A DNA stretch of 64,000 nucleotides from Pseudomonas viridiflava (GTDB lineage Bacteria > Pseudomonadota > Gammaproteobacteria > Pseudomonadales > Pseudomonadaceae): the NCBI RefSeq assembly GCF_900583165.1, contig NZ_UTKY01000034.1, positions 62,001 to 126,000 of the forward strand, read 5' to 3'. The notes under the pieces are model-generated. The model did not search any database. It saw nothing but the letters and a program-made list of their open reading frames with translations, and was not told the origin of the DNA. This document shows, piece by piece, positions 1 through 8,363 of this stretch (position 1 is the first letter of the stretch; the number at the start of each line of letters is the position of its first letter). The position numbers and the translations under genes are program-made.

Positions 1-241
1 CGAAACCGCGCGCCTGTATGGCGTGCTGGATCGGCGCCTGGCGGATCGTGCTTTTGTGGCCGGCGAGGCCTACAGCATTGCCGATATGGCGATCTACCCG
101 TGGATTGTTTCCCACAAGTGGCAGAGCCAGCGGTTAGAAGATTTCCCACACCTGCATCGCTGGTTCAATAGCATCAAGGAACGGCCGGCGACTATCAGGG
201 CCTATGAACTGGTGCAGAAAGTGAACCCGCCGAAGTCCTGA
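1..241 (+). CDS. Glutathione S-transferase family protein, C-terminal part
   Basis: Only the last 79 codons (reading from base 2) lie in the window; the gene begins upstream. The visible part is the all-helical C-terminal domain of a soluble glutathione S-transferase, with the conserved N-capping region F.AGEAYSIADMAIYPW and the ending segment FPHLHRWFNSIKERPA that is typical of the YfcG/YghU (GSH-dependent disulfide oxidoreductase) branch. The thioredoxin-fold domain that binds glutathione is out of view, so substrate class cannot be judged. In P. aeruginosa a glutathione S-transferase gene also neighbours quiP, the next gene here, which supports conserved linkage. Translation ends at 241, followed directly by a REPIN. 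Confidence 0.85.
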   Translation, partial: ETARLYGVLDRRLADRAFVAGEAYSIADMAIYPWIVSHKWQSQRLEDFPHLHRWFNSIKERPATIRAYELVQKVNPPKS

Positions 242-261
242 TCTAAAGTCGCATGCAGTCG

Positions 262-356
262 AAATGTGGGAGGGGGCTTGCCCCCGATAGCGGTGTATCT
301 GTCACTGATCTGTTGACTGGCACACTGCTATCGGGGGCAAGCCCCCTCCCACATTT
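262..356. repeat. REPIN (GTGGGAGGGGGCTTGC family)
   Basis: Two arms of 29 nt, 262-290 and 328-356, are perfect inverted repeats and enclose a 37-nt spacer. Each arm is itself a REP with a small internal palindrome (GGGGGC TT GCCCCC). This is the usual doublet form of the abundant P. fluorescens-type REP, probably mobilised in trans by a RAYT transposase (family knowledge). It sits between the GST gene and quiP. Confidence 0.9.
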
Positions 357-458
357 GATTTGGGCCAGTCTCAGGATCTAATGCTTTGCCAAAACTCCCG
401 CTTGCGTCGTTCCGCCGCGCTCACTAACGTAGCGCCTTTACTGACGCTACCCCCCGCA

Positions 459-463
459 GGAGC
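459..463 (+). promoter_or_regulatory. Shine-Dalgarno of quiP
   Basis: AGGAG six bases before the ATG at 470 supports that start. The protein from this start has a clean lipoprotein signal peptide. Confidence 0.7.
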
Positions 464-469
464 TTTGCC

Positions 470-2911
470 ATGGCCTCGCCAGCCCTCTCACATTTTCTTC
501 CCCGGTTCGGCGTTGCCGCGGCAGTGGCCAGTGCGTTAAGCCTGGCCGGTTGCCAACTCCAGAGCACCCAGGACACCCTGCCGCCGGTTGCCGGCGTGCA
601 ACCGCTCAAAGGCCTGGCACAAAACGTGTCGGTGCGCCGCAATGCCCAAGGCATGCCGCTGATCGAAAGCAACACCTTCCACGACGCGCTGTTCAGCCTT
701 GGTTATGTACACGCCAGTGACCGCATCACCCAGATGGTCACCCTGCGCCTGCTGGCCCAGGGCCGTCTGGCGGAAATGTCCGGCCCCGACGTACTGGATG
801 TCGACCGTTTCATGCGGACGGTCAACCTGAAAAAGAGCGCCGGCGAGCTGTACAACGCGTCAAGCCCGCGCCTCAAGCGCTTCTTTGAAGTGTACGCGCG
901 CGGCGTCAACGCCTACCTGTTCCGCTACCGCGACAAGCTGCCGCAAGACCTGGCCCAGACTGGCTACAAGCCTGAGTACTGGAAACCGGAAGATTCGGCA
1001 CTGTTGTTCTGCCTGCTGAATTTCAGCGAGTCGGCCAACCTGCAGGAAGAGATTGCGTCCCTGGTGCTGGCGCAAAAAGTCGGCGTCGACAAGCTTGCCT
1101 GGCTCACCCCAAGCGCGCCGGATGAAGCGATCCCAGTGGCCGAAGCCGAGAAACTCAAAGGCGTGAACCTGAGCCAAATCACTGGGCTCGCCGGGTTGGA
1201 TGCCGTCAGCCAGCAACTGAGCAGCCTCAATTCCCTGGCCGTCACCACGTCGAGCAACTGGGCCATCGGCCCGCAACGCAGCCGGAGCGGTAGAAGCTTG
1301 CTGGCAGGCGACTTGGCGGCCCAGCCGCAAGCGCCGTCGCCATGGAGCTTCGTACAGATCCGAGCGCCGAAATACCAAGCCGTCGGGGCCTCGATTGCCG
1401 GCTTGCCAACCCTGCTGTCCGGTTTCAACGGCAAGGTCGCGTGGAGCATGAGCACGGTCAAGGGCGATACCCAGGACCTGTTCCTGGAAAAAGTCCGACG
1501 CCAAGGCAACGCCCTGTACTACGAGAACAACGGTAAATGGCTACCGGCCGGCGTGCGTAACGAAACCTTCTTCGTCAAAGGCCAACGCTCAATTCGCGAA
1601 GTGGTATACGAAACCCGTCACGGCGCCCTGCTCAACAGCAGCCAGGCGCTGACCACCGGTTTGGGCCTGGCCCTGCAAACTGCCGACTTCAAGGACGACA
1701 AGAGCCTGGACGCGTTCTTCGACCTGTCCCGCGCACAAAACGCTGGCAAAGCCTCTGATGCAACCCGCGATATACGCGCCATCGCGCTGAACATGGTATT
1801 CGCCGACGCCAGCAACATCGGCTGGCAAGTCACGGGGCGCTTCCCCAACCGCCGCGAAGGCGAAGGCCTGCTGCCCTCGCCGGGTTGGGACACGCGCTTT
1901 GACTGGGACGGCTACGCCGACGCGATGCTGCACCCCTATGACCAGGACCCAGCCCAAGGCTGGATCGGCACCGCCAACCAACGCACCGCGCCGCGTGGCT
2001 ATGGCATGCAGCTGTCCAACTCCTGGGATGCACCGGAGCGCAGCGAGCGCCTGGCGCAATTGGCCAACGCTGGCAAGCATGACAGCCGCAGCATGATTGC
2101 CATGCAGTACGACCAAACCACCACGTTTACCACCAAGCTCAAGACCATGTTCCAGGCGCCGGGAATGGCCCAGCCGCTGAAACAGGCGATTGATGCGCTG
2201 CCAGCGGCCGAGCAGGCCAAGGCGCGTGAGGCGTTTAATCGCCTGATGGCCTTCGACGGCCGTCTGGTATCGACCTCGGCCGATGCCGCACTGTACGAAT
2301 TGTTCCTGCAGGAAAGCACCCAGCAGATCTTCCTCGACGAACTCGGCCCGGAAAACAGCGCCAGCTGGAAGGCGTTCGTCAGCAACGCGAGCCTGTCCTA
2401 CGCCGCCCAGGCCGACCACCTGTTGGGCCGCGAAGACAGCCCGTTCTGGGATGACGTGCGCACCGCGCAAAAAGAGGACAAACCGGCGATCCTCGCCCGC
2501 AGCCTGGCCGCTGCGATCAGCGCCGGCGACCGTCAACTGGGCGCCGATCACAAGGCCTGGCAGTGGGGCAAGTTGCACAGCACCACCTGGAAGAACAGCA
2601 ATGGCCAAGTGATTCGTGGCCCGCTGGCCTCCGGTGGCGACCATAACACTCTGAACCCTGCTCCCTACAACTGGGGCCAGGACTTCAACACCACCCAGGT
2701 GCCGGCGATGCGCATGATCGTCGATTTCGGCCAAGTGGAACCGATGATGGGCCAGGGCGGGATCGGCCAGTCCGGCAACCCGGCCAGTCCGAACTATGCC
2801 AATGGCATCGACCCGGCGCTCAAGGCGCAATACCTGAGCTTCCCGATGCAACCGCAGAACTTTGAGAAGGTGTATGGCAAAGCCAGGTTGACCCTTACTC
2901 CCGGCAAGTAG
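470..2911 (+). CDS. quiP: Penicillin acylase family protein, probable acyl-homoserine lactone acylase QuiP
   Basis: An 813-residue N-terminal-nucleophile hydrolase of the penicillin/AHL acylase family, which cuts the amide bond of N-acyl compounds. Such proteins are made as a precursor and self-cleave into alpha and beta chains; the new beta-chain N-terminus is the catalytic Ser. Here TTSSNWAIG places that Ser at residue 262, the usual SNWA context. The N-terminus is a lipoprotein signal (hydrophobic stretch ending LAGC, lipidated Cys28), so the enzyme is probably membrane-anchored in the periplasm. Its length and the GST neighbour match P. aeruginosa QuiP (about 847 residues), which degrades long-chain AHLs; substrate here is inferred. 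No terminator follows, only a REPIN. Confidence 0.82.
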   Translation: MASPALSHFLPRFGVAAAVASALSLAGCQLQSTQDTLPPVAGVQPLKGLAQNVSVRRNAQGMPLIESNTFHDALFSLGYVHASDRITQMVTLRLLAQGRLAEMSGPDVLDVDRFMRTVNLKKSAGELYNASSPRLKRFFEVYARGVNAYLFRYRDKLPQDLAQTGYKPEYWKPEDSALLFCLLNFSESANLQEEIASLVLAQKVGVDKLAWLTPSAPDEAIPVAEAEKLKGVNLSQITGLAGLDAVSQQLSSLNSLAVTTSSNWAIGPQRSRSGRSLLAGDLAAQPQAPSPWSFVQIRAPKYQAVGASIAGLPTLLSGFNGKVAWSMSTVKGDTQDLFLEKVRRQGNALYYENNGKWLPAGVRNETFFVKGQRSIREVVYETRHGALLNSSQALTTGLGLALQTADFKDDKSLDAFFDLSRAQNAGKASDATRDIRAIALNMVFADASNIGWQVTGRFPNRREGEGLLPSPGWDTRFDWDGYADAMLHPYDQDPAQGWIGTANQRTAPRGYGMQLSNSWDAPERSERLAQLANAGKHDSRSMIAMQYDQTTTFTTKLKTMFQAPGMAQPLKQAIDALPAAEQAKAREAFNRLMAFDGRLVSTSADAALYELFLQESTQQIFLDELGPENSASWKAFVSNASLSYAAQADHLLGREDSPFWDDVRTAQKEDKPAILARSLAAAISAGDRQLGADHKAWQWGKLHSTTWKNSNGQVIRGPLASGGDHNTLNPAPYNWGQDFNTTQVPAMRMIVDFGQVEPMMGQGGIGQSGNPASPNYANGIDPALKAQYLSFPMQPQNFEKVYGKARLTLTPGK

Positions 2912-2931
2912 TCACTGAAGAAACTGGCTTT

Positions 2932-3026
2932 AAATGTGGGAGGGGGCTTGCCCCCGATGAGGGAGTGTCAGTTGAACCATCTGTAACTGACACACCGCTA
3001 TCGGGAGCAAGCCCCCTCCCACATTT
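2932..3026. repeat. REPIN (GTGGGAGGGGGCTTGC family)
   Basis: Inverted REP pair downstream of quiP. The left arm reads GGGGGCTTGCCCCCGAT and the right arm ATCGGGAGCAAGCCCCCT, so the two arms differ at one base and are not a perfect pair. The outer ends AAATGTGGG and CCCACATTT are intact. Confidence 0.88.
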
Positions 3027-3104
3027 GGACCGCGTGCAATCAGATAGAACTTCTCTCGCCGCCCCATCCTCATACCTGATAAGCCCATCGCCCCCGGCAC
3101 GCCC

Positions 3105-4109
3105 ATGGACCTTGTCATCGCCCGCCCCGAAGGCCTCTTCTGCCCCGCCGGCGACTTCTACATTGACCCCTGGCGCCCGGTTGAGCGCGCGGTCATCACC
3201 CACGCCCACGGCGACCACGCCCGCACCGGCAACAGTCACTATTTAGCCGCCGCCCCCGGCGAAGGCATCCTGCGCTCGCGCTTGGGCCAGGACATCAACC
3301 TGCAAACCCTGGCCTATGGCGAACGCTTGAATCATCACGGCGTGACCTTGAGTTTCCACCCGGCCGGGCACGTACTCGGCTCGGCCCAGGTACGCCTGGA
3401 ATATCAAGGCGAGGTCTGGGTTGCCTCCGGCGACTACAAGGTCGAACCGGATGGCACGTGCGCACCGTTTGAACCGGTGCGCTGCCACACCTTTATCACC
3501 GAATCCACCTTCGGCTTGCCGATCTACCGTTGGCAGCCCCAGGCGCAGATTTTTGCCGGGATCAATCAGTGGTGGTTGGCCAATATCGCGGCCGGCAAGG
3601 CCAGCGTGTTGTTCTGTTATTCCTTCGGCAAGGCCCAACGCATTCTGCATGGCATCGACGCCAGTATTGGCCCGATCCTCAGCCACGGTGCCGTTGAACC
3701 GCTGAACCGGGTGTACCGCGAAGCGGGCATTTACATCCCCGAGACGCTGTACGCCGGTGACTTCCAAAAAAACGACCCGCTGCTGCGCCAAGCCCTGATC
3801 ATTGCCCCGCCCTCCGCCGGCGGGAGCAGTTGGATCAAGCGTTTCGGCGACTACAGCGACGCCTTTGCCAGCGGTTGGATGCGACTGCGCGGCACTCGGC
3901 GCAGACGTGGAGTGGACCGCGGTTTTGTGCTGTCAGACCACGCCGATTGGCCCGGTCTGCTGTGGGCCATCGAACAGACCGGCGCTGAACGGGTGATGGT
4001 CACCCACGGTTCTGTCGGCGTGCTGGTACGTCACCTGCGGGAAAAAGGCCTGGACGCCCAGGGCTTTACCACCGAATACGGCGATGACGAAGAAGAGGCC
4101 AGCGCATGA
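3105..4109 (+). CDS. Ligase-associated DNA exonuclease (MBL/beta-CASP fold)
   Basis: A 334-residue metallo-beta-lactamase fold nuclease of the bacterial ligase-associated exonuclease family (related to SNM1 and CPSF-73). The metal site THAHGDHA (H33, H35, D37, H38) is intact, and HPAGHVLGSAQ, the ESTFG segment, SDHADW and VTHGS supply the other family motifs. In P. putida the homologue belongs to a four-gene DNA-repair module with an ATP-dependent ligase, an Lhr-Core helicase and a metallophosphoesterase. The stop codon overlaps the ligase start by 4 bases (ATGA), so the two are translationally coupled. No LexA box was seen upstream; a REPIN ends about 80 bases before the start. Confidence 0.9.
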   Translation: MDLVIARPEGLFCPAGDFYIDPWRPVERAVITHAHGDHARTGNSHYLAAAPGEGILRSRLGQDINLQTLAYGERLNHHGVTLSFHPAGHVLGSAQVRLEYQGEVWVASGDYKVEPDGTCAPFEPVRCHTFITESTFGLPIYRWQPQAQIFAGINQWWLANIAAGKASVLFCYSFGKAQRILHGIDASIGPILSHGAVEPLNRVYREAGIYIPETLYAGDFQKNDPLLRQALIIAPPSAGGSSWIKRFGDYSDAFASGWMRLRGTRRRRGVDRGFVLSDHADWPGLLWAIEQTGAERVMVTHGSVGVLVRHLREKGLDAQGFTTEYGDDEEEASA

Positions 4110-5740
4110 AAGCTTTCGCCGAGCTGTATGCCAACCTCGACGCCACCACCTCCAGCAACGCCAAGCTCGCCGCGTTGCAAGCCTACTTCCGTGACGCCGC
4201 GCCAGCGGACGCGGCGTGGGCGGTGTATTTCCTGTCCGGAGGGCGGCCTCGGCAATTGGTGCCAACGCGCCTCCTGCGAGACATGGCTACCGAAGCGTCC
4301 GGTATCGAACCGTGGTTATTCGAGGAGAGTTACCAGTCAGTGGGCGATTTGGCCGAGACCATTTCCTTGCTGCTGCCGGAATATCCCTACACCTCCGAAG
4401 ACGGTCTGGCGGTGTGGCTGGAAGAAAAACTGCTGCCCCTTCGTGGTTTACCGCCGCTGGAACTGGCCGAACGCTTACCGGCGTTATGGGCGCAACTGGA
4501 CCAACCAAGCCTGATGGTGTGCATCAAGTTGATCACCGGCAGTTTTCGCGTAGGTGTGTCCAAACTGTTGGTCACCCGAGCCCTCGCCGCCCTCGCGGGG
4601 CTGGACAGTAAACGCGTGGCCCAGCGACTGGTGGGCTACACCGACTTATCCAACCGCCCTACACCCGAGGGCTATCTCAAACTGATCGCCGCCGAATCGT
4701 CCGACGAGCATGCGCAACGGGGCGGGCAACCCTATCCGTTTTTTCTCGCCCACGGGCTGTCGCAGCCGGTGGAGCAGTTCGAGACCCTTCTCGGCTCCCC
4801 TGCCGACTGGCAGGTGGAGTGGAAGTGGGACGGCATCCGGGCTCAGTTGGTCAAGCGTGAGGGCCGTTTGTGGATCTGGTCCCGTGGCGAAGAGCTGGTG
4901 ACCGAGCGCTTCCCCGAACTCCACAGCCTGGTCAGCGGCCTACCCGATAGCACGGTGATCGACGGCGAAATCGTGGTGTGGAAAGACGCCGTGCAACCCT
5001 TCGCCCTGCTGCAACAGCGGATCGGGCGCAAGACGTTGAGCAAGAAAGTCCTCGAAGATGCGCCCGTGGCGGTACTGGCCTATGACCTGCTGGAGCATGA
5101 GGGCGACGATTGGCGCAACCACACCCAGGCCGAACGCCGTGCCCAGCTTGAACAGGTAATCGCCCAATGCAATCAACCGGTATTGCAGGCTTCACCGCTG
5201 CTGACCGGCACCACGTGGCAGGACCTCGCCGAACAACGCGAAGCCTCTCGCAGCCTGGGCGTGGAAGGCATGATGCTCAAGGATCGCAAAGGCCTGTACG
5301 GCGTGGGCCGTACCAAGGACATGGGCCTGTGGTGGAAGTGGAAGGTCGACCCCTTCAGCGTCGATGCCGTGTTGATCTACGCCCAGCGCGGCCACGGTCG
5401 GCGCGCCAGCCTCTACAGCGACTACACCTTCGCCGTCTGGGACGGCGCGCCCGGCAGCGAACGTACGCTGGTGCCGTTCGCCAAAGCGTATTCCGGGCTG
5501 ACGGATGAAGAGATGCGTAAGGTCGACGCCATTGTGCGCAAGACCACGGTAGAGAAATTCGGCCCGGTCAGCAGCGTGACGCCGAGCATGGTGTTTGAGC
5601 TGGGGTTCGAGGGGATTGCCCTGTCCAAGCGGCATAAGAGCGGGATTGCGGTGCGGTTTCCGCGGATGTTGCGGTGGCGGCAAGACAAAGCGGTGGAAGA
5701 AGCCGATAGCCTGACCACACTGCAAGACTTACTGACCTGA
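4106..5740 (+). CDS. ATP-dependent DNA ligase (repair-module type)
   Basis: A 544-residue ATP-dependent DNA ligase, distinct from the NAD-dependent housekeeping LigA. An N-terminal DNA-binding helical domain (about 1-200) precedes the nucleotidyltransferase domain, whose adenylated lysine is K240 in EWKWDGIRAQ (motif I KxDGxR). DGEIVVW, GVEGMMLKD (motif IV) and WWKWKVDP (motif V) follow, then the OB domain to the C-terminus. It joins DNA ends or nicks together with the co-encoded exonuclease, with which it shares a 4-base overlap. In related genomes it lies next to the helicase and PdeM genes; here these are about 4.6 kb downstream, behind a transporter operon. Confidence 0.93.
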   Translation: MKAFAELYANLDATTSSNAKLAALQAYFRDAAPADAAWAVYFLSGGRPRQLVPTRLLRDMATEASGIEPWLFEESYQSVGDLAETISLLLPEYPYTSEDGLAVWLEEKLLPLRGLPPLELAERLPALWAQLDQPSLMVCIKLITGSFRVGVSKLLVTRALAALAGLDSKRVAQRLVGYTDLSNRPTPEGYLKLIAAESSDEHAQRGGQPYPFFLAHGLSQPVEQFETLLGSPADWQVEWKWDGIRAQLVKREGRLWIWSRGEELVTERFPELHSLVSGLPDSTVIDGEIVVWKDAVQPFALLQQRIGRKTLSKKVLEDAPVAVLAYDLLEHEGDDWRNHTQAERRAQLEQVIAQCNQPVLQASPLLTGTTWQDLAEQREASRSLGVEGMMLKDRKGLYGVGRTKDMGLWWKWKVDPFSVDAVLIYAQRGHGRRASLYSDYTFAVWDGAPGSERTLVPFAKAYSGLTDEEMRKVDAIVRKTTVEKFGPVSSVTPSMVFELGFEGIALSKRHKSGIAVRFPRMLRWRQDKAVEEADSLTTLQDLLT

Positions 5741-5751
5741 TACAAAACACC

Positions 5752-5859
5752 TGTGGGAGGGGCGGTGCGACGATTCGACTTGCTCCCGATAGCAGTGGGT
5801 CAGTCAAAATATCTTGTGACTGACACACCGCCATCGGGAGCAAGCCCCCTCCCACATTT
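5752..5859. repeat. REPIN with altered left arm
   Basis: The right arm (ending 5859) is a normal REP. The left arm starts normally (TGTGGGAGGGG, 5752-5762) and ends normally (TTGCTCCCGAT, 5780-5790), but between them the usual GC dinucleotide is replaced by 17 bases, CGGTGCGACGATTCGAC (5763-5779). The spacer resembles the spacers of the other REPINs in the window. Confidence 0.85.
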
Positions 5860-5982
5860 GGATCTTCATCTGAGCCGAAATGGTGCGCTGGATTTTCAGT
5901 GCCCACTTTCGGGCATCTCCCACACTCAGCCTCACCTATTCCCACCTTTTAAAACGCTCATTCGGAACTACTTTCGGAACTA

Positions 5983-5998
5983 TGGTGCAGAAATTGCT
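5983..5998 (+). promoter_or_regulatory. Candidate sigma-54 (RpoN) promoter
   Basis: TGGTGCAGAAATTGCT fits the -24/-12 consensus TGGYRYRRNNNTTGCW at every position, with GG and GC separated by 10 bases. Transcription would start near 6009, giving a leader of about 72 bases before the importer's binding-protein gene at 6081. Many pseudomonad amino-acid importers are RpoN-dependent, so the location is sensible. No enhancer-binding site was identified. Confidence 0.6.
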
Positions 5999-6080
5999 AC
6001 CAGTGATGCGTCTGACACCGTTCAGTAACAGTCCTAAAAACGCGCCACAAGCGCTTATCTTGGTTTCCAGGGATTACATA

Positions 6081-6860
6081 ATGAAAAAAGCATTGCTGAC
6101 CCTTTCTGCACTGGCTCTGTGCATGGCCGCAGGTTCTGCGCTGGCCAAGGAATACAAGGAATTGCGTTTTGGTGTCGATCCGTCCTACGCGCCGTTTGAG
6201 TCCAAAGCCGCCGACGGCAGCCTGGTGGGCTTCGATATCGACCTGGGCAATGCCATCTGTGCCGAGCTGAAAGTGAAGTGCAAGTGGGTCGAAAGTGACT
6301 TCGACGGCATGATTCCTGGCCTGAAAGCCAATAAGTTCGACGGCGTGATTTCGTCCATGACCGTGACCCCGGTGCGTGAAAAGGCCATCGACTTCTCCAA
6401 CGAACTGTTCTCTGGCCCGACGTCCCTGGTGTTCAAGAAAGGCGCGGGCTTCTCCACCCCTGAGTCGCTCAAGGGCAAATCGGTGGGCTACGAGCAAGGC
6501 ACCATTCAGGAAGCCTACGCCAAGGCCGTGCTGGATAAAGCCGGTGTGACCACCAAGGCCTACGCCAACCAAGACCAGGTGTACGCCGACCTGACTTCCG
6601 GCCGTCTCGACGCCTCGGTGCAGGACATGCTGCAAGCCGAACTGGGCTTCCTGAAGTCGCCAGCCGGTGCCGGCTACGAAGTCGGTGCGGCCATTGACGA
6701 CCCATTGTTGCCGTCGAAAACCGCCATCGGTATCAAGCAAGGTAACACTGAGCTGAAGGCCCTCCTGGATAAAGGTATCAAAGCGTTACACGATGATGGC
6801 ACCTACGCCACCATCCAGAAGAAACACTTTGGCGATCTGAACCTGTACAGCGGCAAGTAA
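6081..6860 (+). CDS. Amino-acid ABC transporter, periplasmic binding protein (AotJ/HisJ-like)
   Basis: A 259-residue solute-binding protein of family 3 (lysine/arginine/ornithine/histidine type). The start at 6081 is chosen over a longer open frame because MKKALLTLSALALCMAAG is a typical signal peptide, cleaved at ALA|KEYKE (after residue 22), and AGGGA lies just upstream. The mature part holds the family signature FDIDLGNAICAEL and the ligand-gripping segments SDFDGMIPGLKANKFD and SSMTVTPVREKAIDFS. It delivers a basic amino acid to the two permeases downstream. A hairpin-plus-T-run separates it from them, which usually lets the binding protein be made in excess. Substrate (arginine, ornithine or histidine) cannot be fixed from sequence alone. 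Confidence 0.9.
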   Translation: MKKALLTLSALALCMAAGSALAKEYKELRFGVDPSYAPFESKAADGSLVGFDIDLGNAICAELKVKCKWVESDFDGMIPGLKANKFDGVISSMTVTPVREKAIDFSNELFSGPTSLVFKKGAGFSTPESLKGKSVGYEQGTIQEAYAKAVLDKAGVTTKAYANQDQVYADLTSGRLDASVQDMLQAELGFLKSPAGAGYEVGAAIDDPLLPSKTAIGIKQGNTELKALLDKGIKALHDDGTYATIQKKHFGDLNLYSGK

Positions 6861-6868
6861 TGCCCTGG

Positions 6869-6898
6869 GCGCCCCTTCGCAGGGAGGGGCGCTTTTTT
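6869..6898 (+). terminator. Intra-operon intrinsic terminator / attenuator
   Basis: Stem GCGCCCC (6869-6875) pairs with GGGGCGC (6886-6892) and is followed by TTTTTT. It lies 8 bases after the binding-protein stop codon and before the first permease gene. Confidence 0.8.
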
Positions 6899-6918
6899 AT
6901 CGCCATAGGTCCTGATTT

Positions 6919-7647
6919 ATGTTCGAAGAACTGTTGCAAACCCTCGGGTTGAGCGCGCTCAGCTTGAAGGGTTTCGGCCCGCTGTTGCTGCAAGGCACCT
7001 GGATGACCATCAAGTTGTCGGTGTTGTCTTTGGCCGTCAGCGTGTTGCTGGGCCTGCTCGGCGCCAGTGCCAAATTGTCCAGCCTGCCCTTCTTGCGCAT
7101 CCCCGCCCAGCTCTACACCACCCTGATTCGCGGTGTGCCTGACCTGGTGCTGATGCTGCTGATTTTCTACAGCCTGCAAACCTGGCTGACCGGTCTTACC
7201 GACTTTATGGAATGGGAATACATCGAGATCGACCCATTCAGCGCCGGGGTGATCACCCTGGGCTTTATCTACGGTGCGTATTTCACCGAGACCTTTCGCG
7301 GCGCGATCCTCGCCGTGCCCCGTGGCCAACTGGAAGCGGCCACGGCTTACGGCCTCAAGCGCGGGCAGCGGTTTCGCTACGTGACCTTCCCGCAGATGAT
7401 GCGGTTTGCCCTGCCGGGTATCGGCAATAACTGGATGGTGATGCTCAAGGCCACGGCCCTGGTGTCGATCATCGGCTTGGCCGACCTGGTCAAGGCGGCC
7501 CAGGATGCGGGCAAGAGCACCTATCAACTATTTTATTTCCTGGTACTCGCCGCGCTGATCTACCTGTTGATCACCAGCGCGTCGAACTTTGTGTTGCGCC
7601 GTCTTGAACGTCGCTACTCCGCAGGCTCACGGGAGGCAGTGCGATGA
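6919..7647 (+). CDS. Amino-acid ABC transporter permease (AotQ/HisQ-like)
   Basis: A 242-residue inner-membrane permease of the HisMQ type. Several hydrophobic segments (about residues 25-45, 60-80, 105-130, 165-185 and 200-220) surround the EAA loop, read here as EAATAYGLKRGQRFRYVTFPQ, the docking site for the ATPase. IRGVPDLVLMLLIFYS is the typical segment after the second membrane helix. It forms a heterodimeric channel with the next gene product. Its end overlaps that gene by 4 bases (GATGATC context), and GGGAGG inside its 3' end serves as the next gene's ribosome site. Confidence 0.9.
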   Translation: MFEELLQTLGLSALSLKGFGPLLLQGTWMTIKLSVLSLAVSVLLGLLGASAKLSSLPFLRIPAQLYTTLIRGVPDLVLMLLIFYSLQTWLTGLTDFMEWEYIEIDPFSAGVITLGFIYGAYFTETFRGAILAVPRGQLEAATAYGLKRGQRFRYVTFPQMMRFALPGIGNNWMVMLKATALVSIIGLADLVKAAQDAGKSTYQLFYFLVLAALIYLLITSASNFVLRRLERRYSAGSREAVR

Positions 7648-8354
7648 TCGAACTCTTGCAGGAATACTGGCGCCCGTTCCTTTATAGCGACGGCCAGCAC
7701 ATCACCGGCCTGGCCATGACGATGTGGCTGCTCAGCGCCGCGCTGGTCATCGGCTTTCTGCTGTCGATCCCACTGTCCATCGCCCGTGTATCGCGCAATC
7801 GCCTGGTGCGTTGGCCGGTGCAGTTCTACACCTACCTGTTTCGGGGCACGCCGCTCTATATCCAGCTGCTGATTTGCTACACCGGCATCTACAGCATCGC
7901 CGCCGTGCGCGAGCAACCGCTGCTGGACGCGTTTTTTCGCGATGCGATGAACTGCACGATCCTGGCCTTCGCCCTCAACACCTGCGCCTACACCACGGAA
8001 ATTTTCGCCGGGTCGATCCGCAGCATGGCCCACGGCGAAGTCGAAGCGGCCAAGGCCTACGGCCTGAGCGGCTGGAAGCTTTACGCCTACGTGATCATGC
8101 CGTCCGCATTGCGCCGTTCGCTGCCGTTCTACAGCAATGAAGTGATCCTGATGTTGCACTCGACCACGGTGGCGTTCACTGCGACGATCCCCGATATCCT
8201 CAAAGTGGCGCGGGATGCGAACTCGGCCACGTTCATGACCTTTCAATCCTTTGGCATCGCTGCGCTGATCTACCTGACCGTGACCTTTGCATTGGTCGGG
8301 CTGTTTCGGCTGGCGGAGCGCCGCTGGCTGGCTTTTCTCGGGCCGAGTCATTAA
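7644..8354 (+). CDS. Amino-acid ABC transporter permease (AotM/HisM-like)
   Basis: A 236-residue partner permease. It has the same layout as its upstream neighbour: FRGTPLYIQLLICYTGIYS near the N-terminal third, the EAA docking loop GEVEAAKAYGLSGWKLYAYV, and a final hydrophobic pair of helices. Together the two proteins form the transmembrane pore of the importer. Overlap with the upstream permease and a 9-base gap to the next gene, with AAGGAG as its ribosome site, show a single operon. Confidence 0.9.
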   Translation: MIELLQEYWRPFLYSDGQHITGLAMTMWLLSAALVIGFLLSIPLSIARVSRNRLVRWPVQFYTYLFRGTPLYIQLLICYTGIYSIAAVREQPLLDAFFRDAMNCTILAFALNTCAYTTEIFAGSIRSMAHGEVEAAKAYGLSGWKLYAYVIMPSALRRSLPFYSNEVILMLHSTTVAFTATIPDILKVARDANSATFMTFQSFGIAALIYLTVTFALVGLFRLAERRWLAFLGPSH

Positions 8355-8363
8355 GGAGTTTTC

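Noticed and set aside
424..675. An 83-codon minus-strand frame overlapping the start of quiP
   Set aside because: It runs opposite the quiP signal peptide, lacks a ribosome site and matches no family.
3027..3104. LexA box before the DNA-repair exonuclease-ligase pair
   Set aside because: No CTGT-N8-ACAG sequence is present upstream of 3105, or in 10261-10317 before the helicase, so SOS control is not supported.
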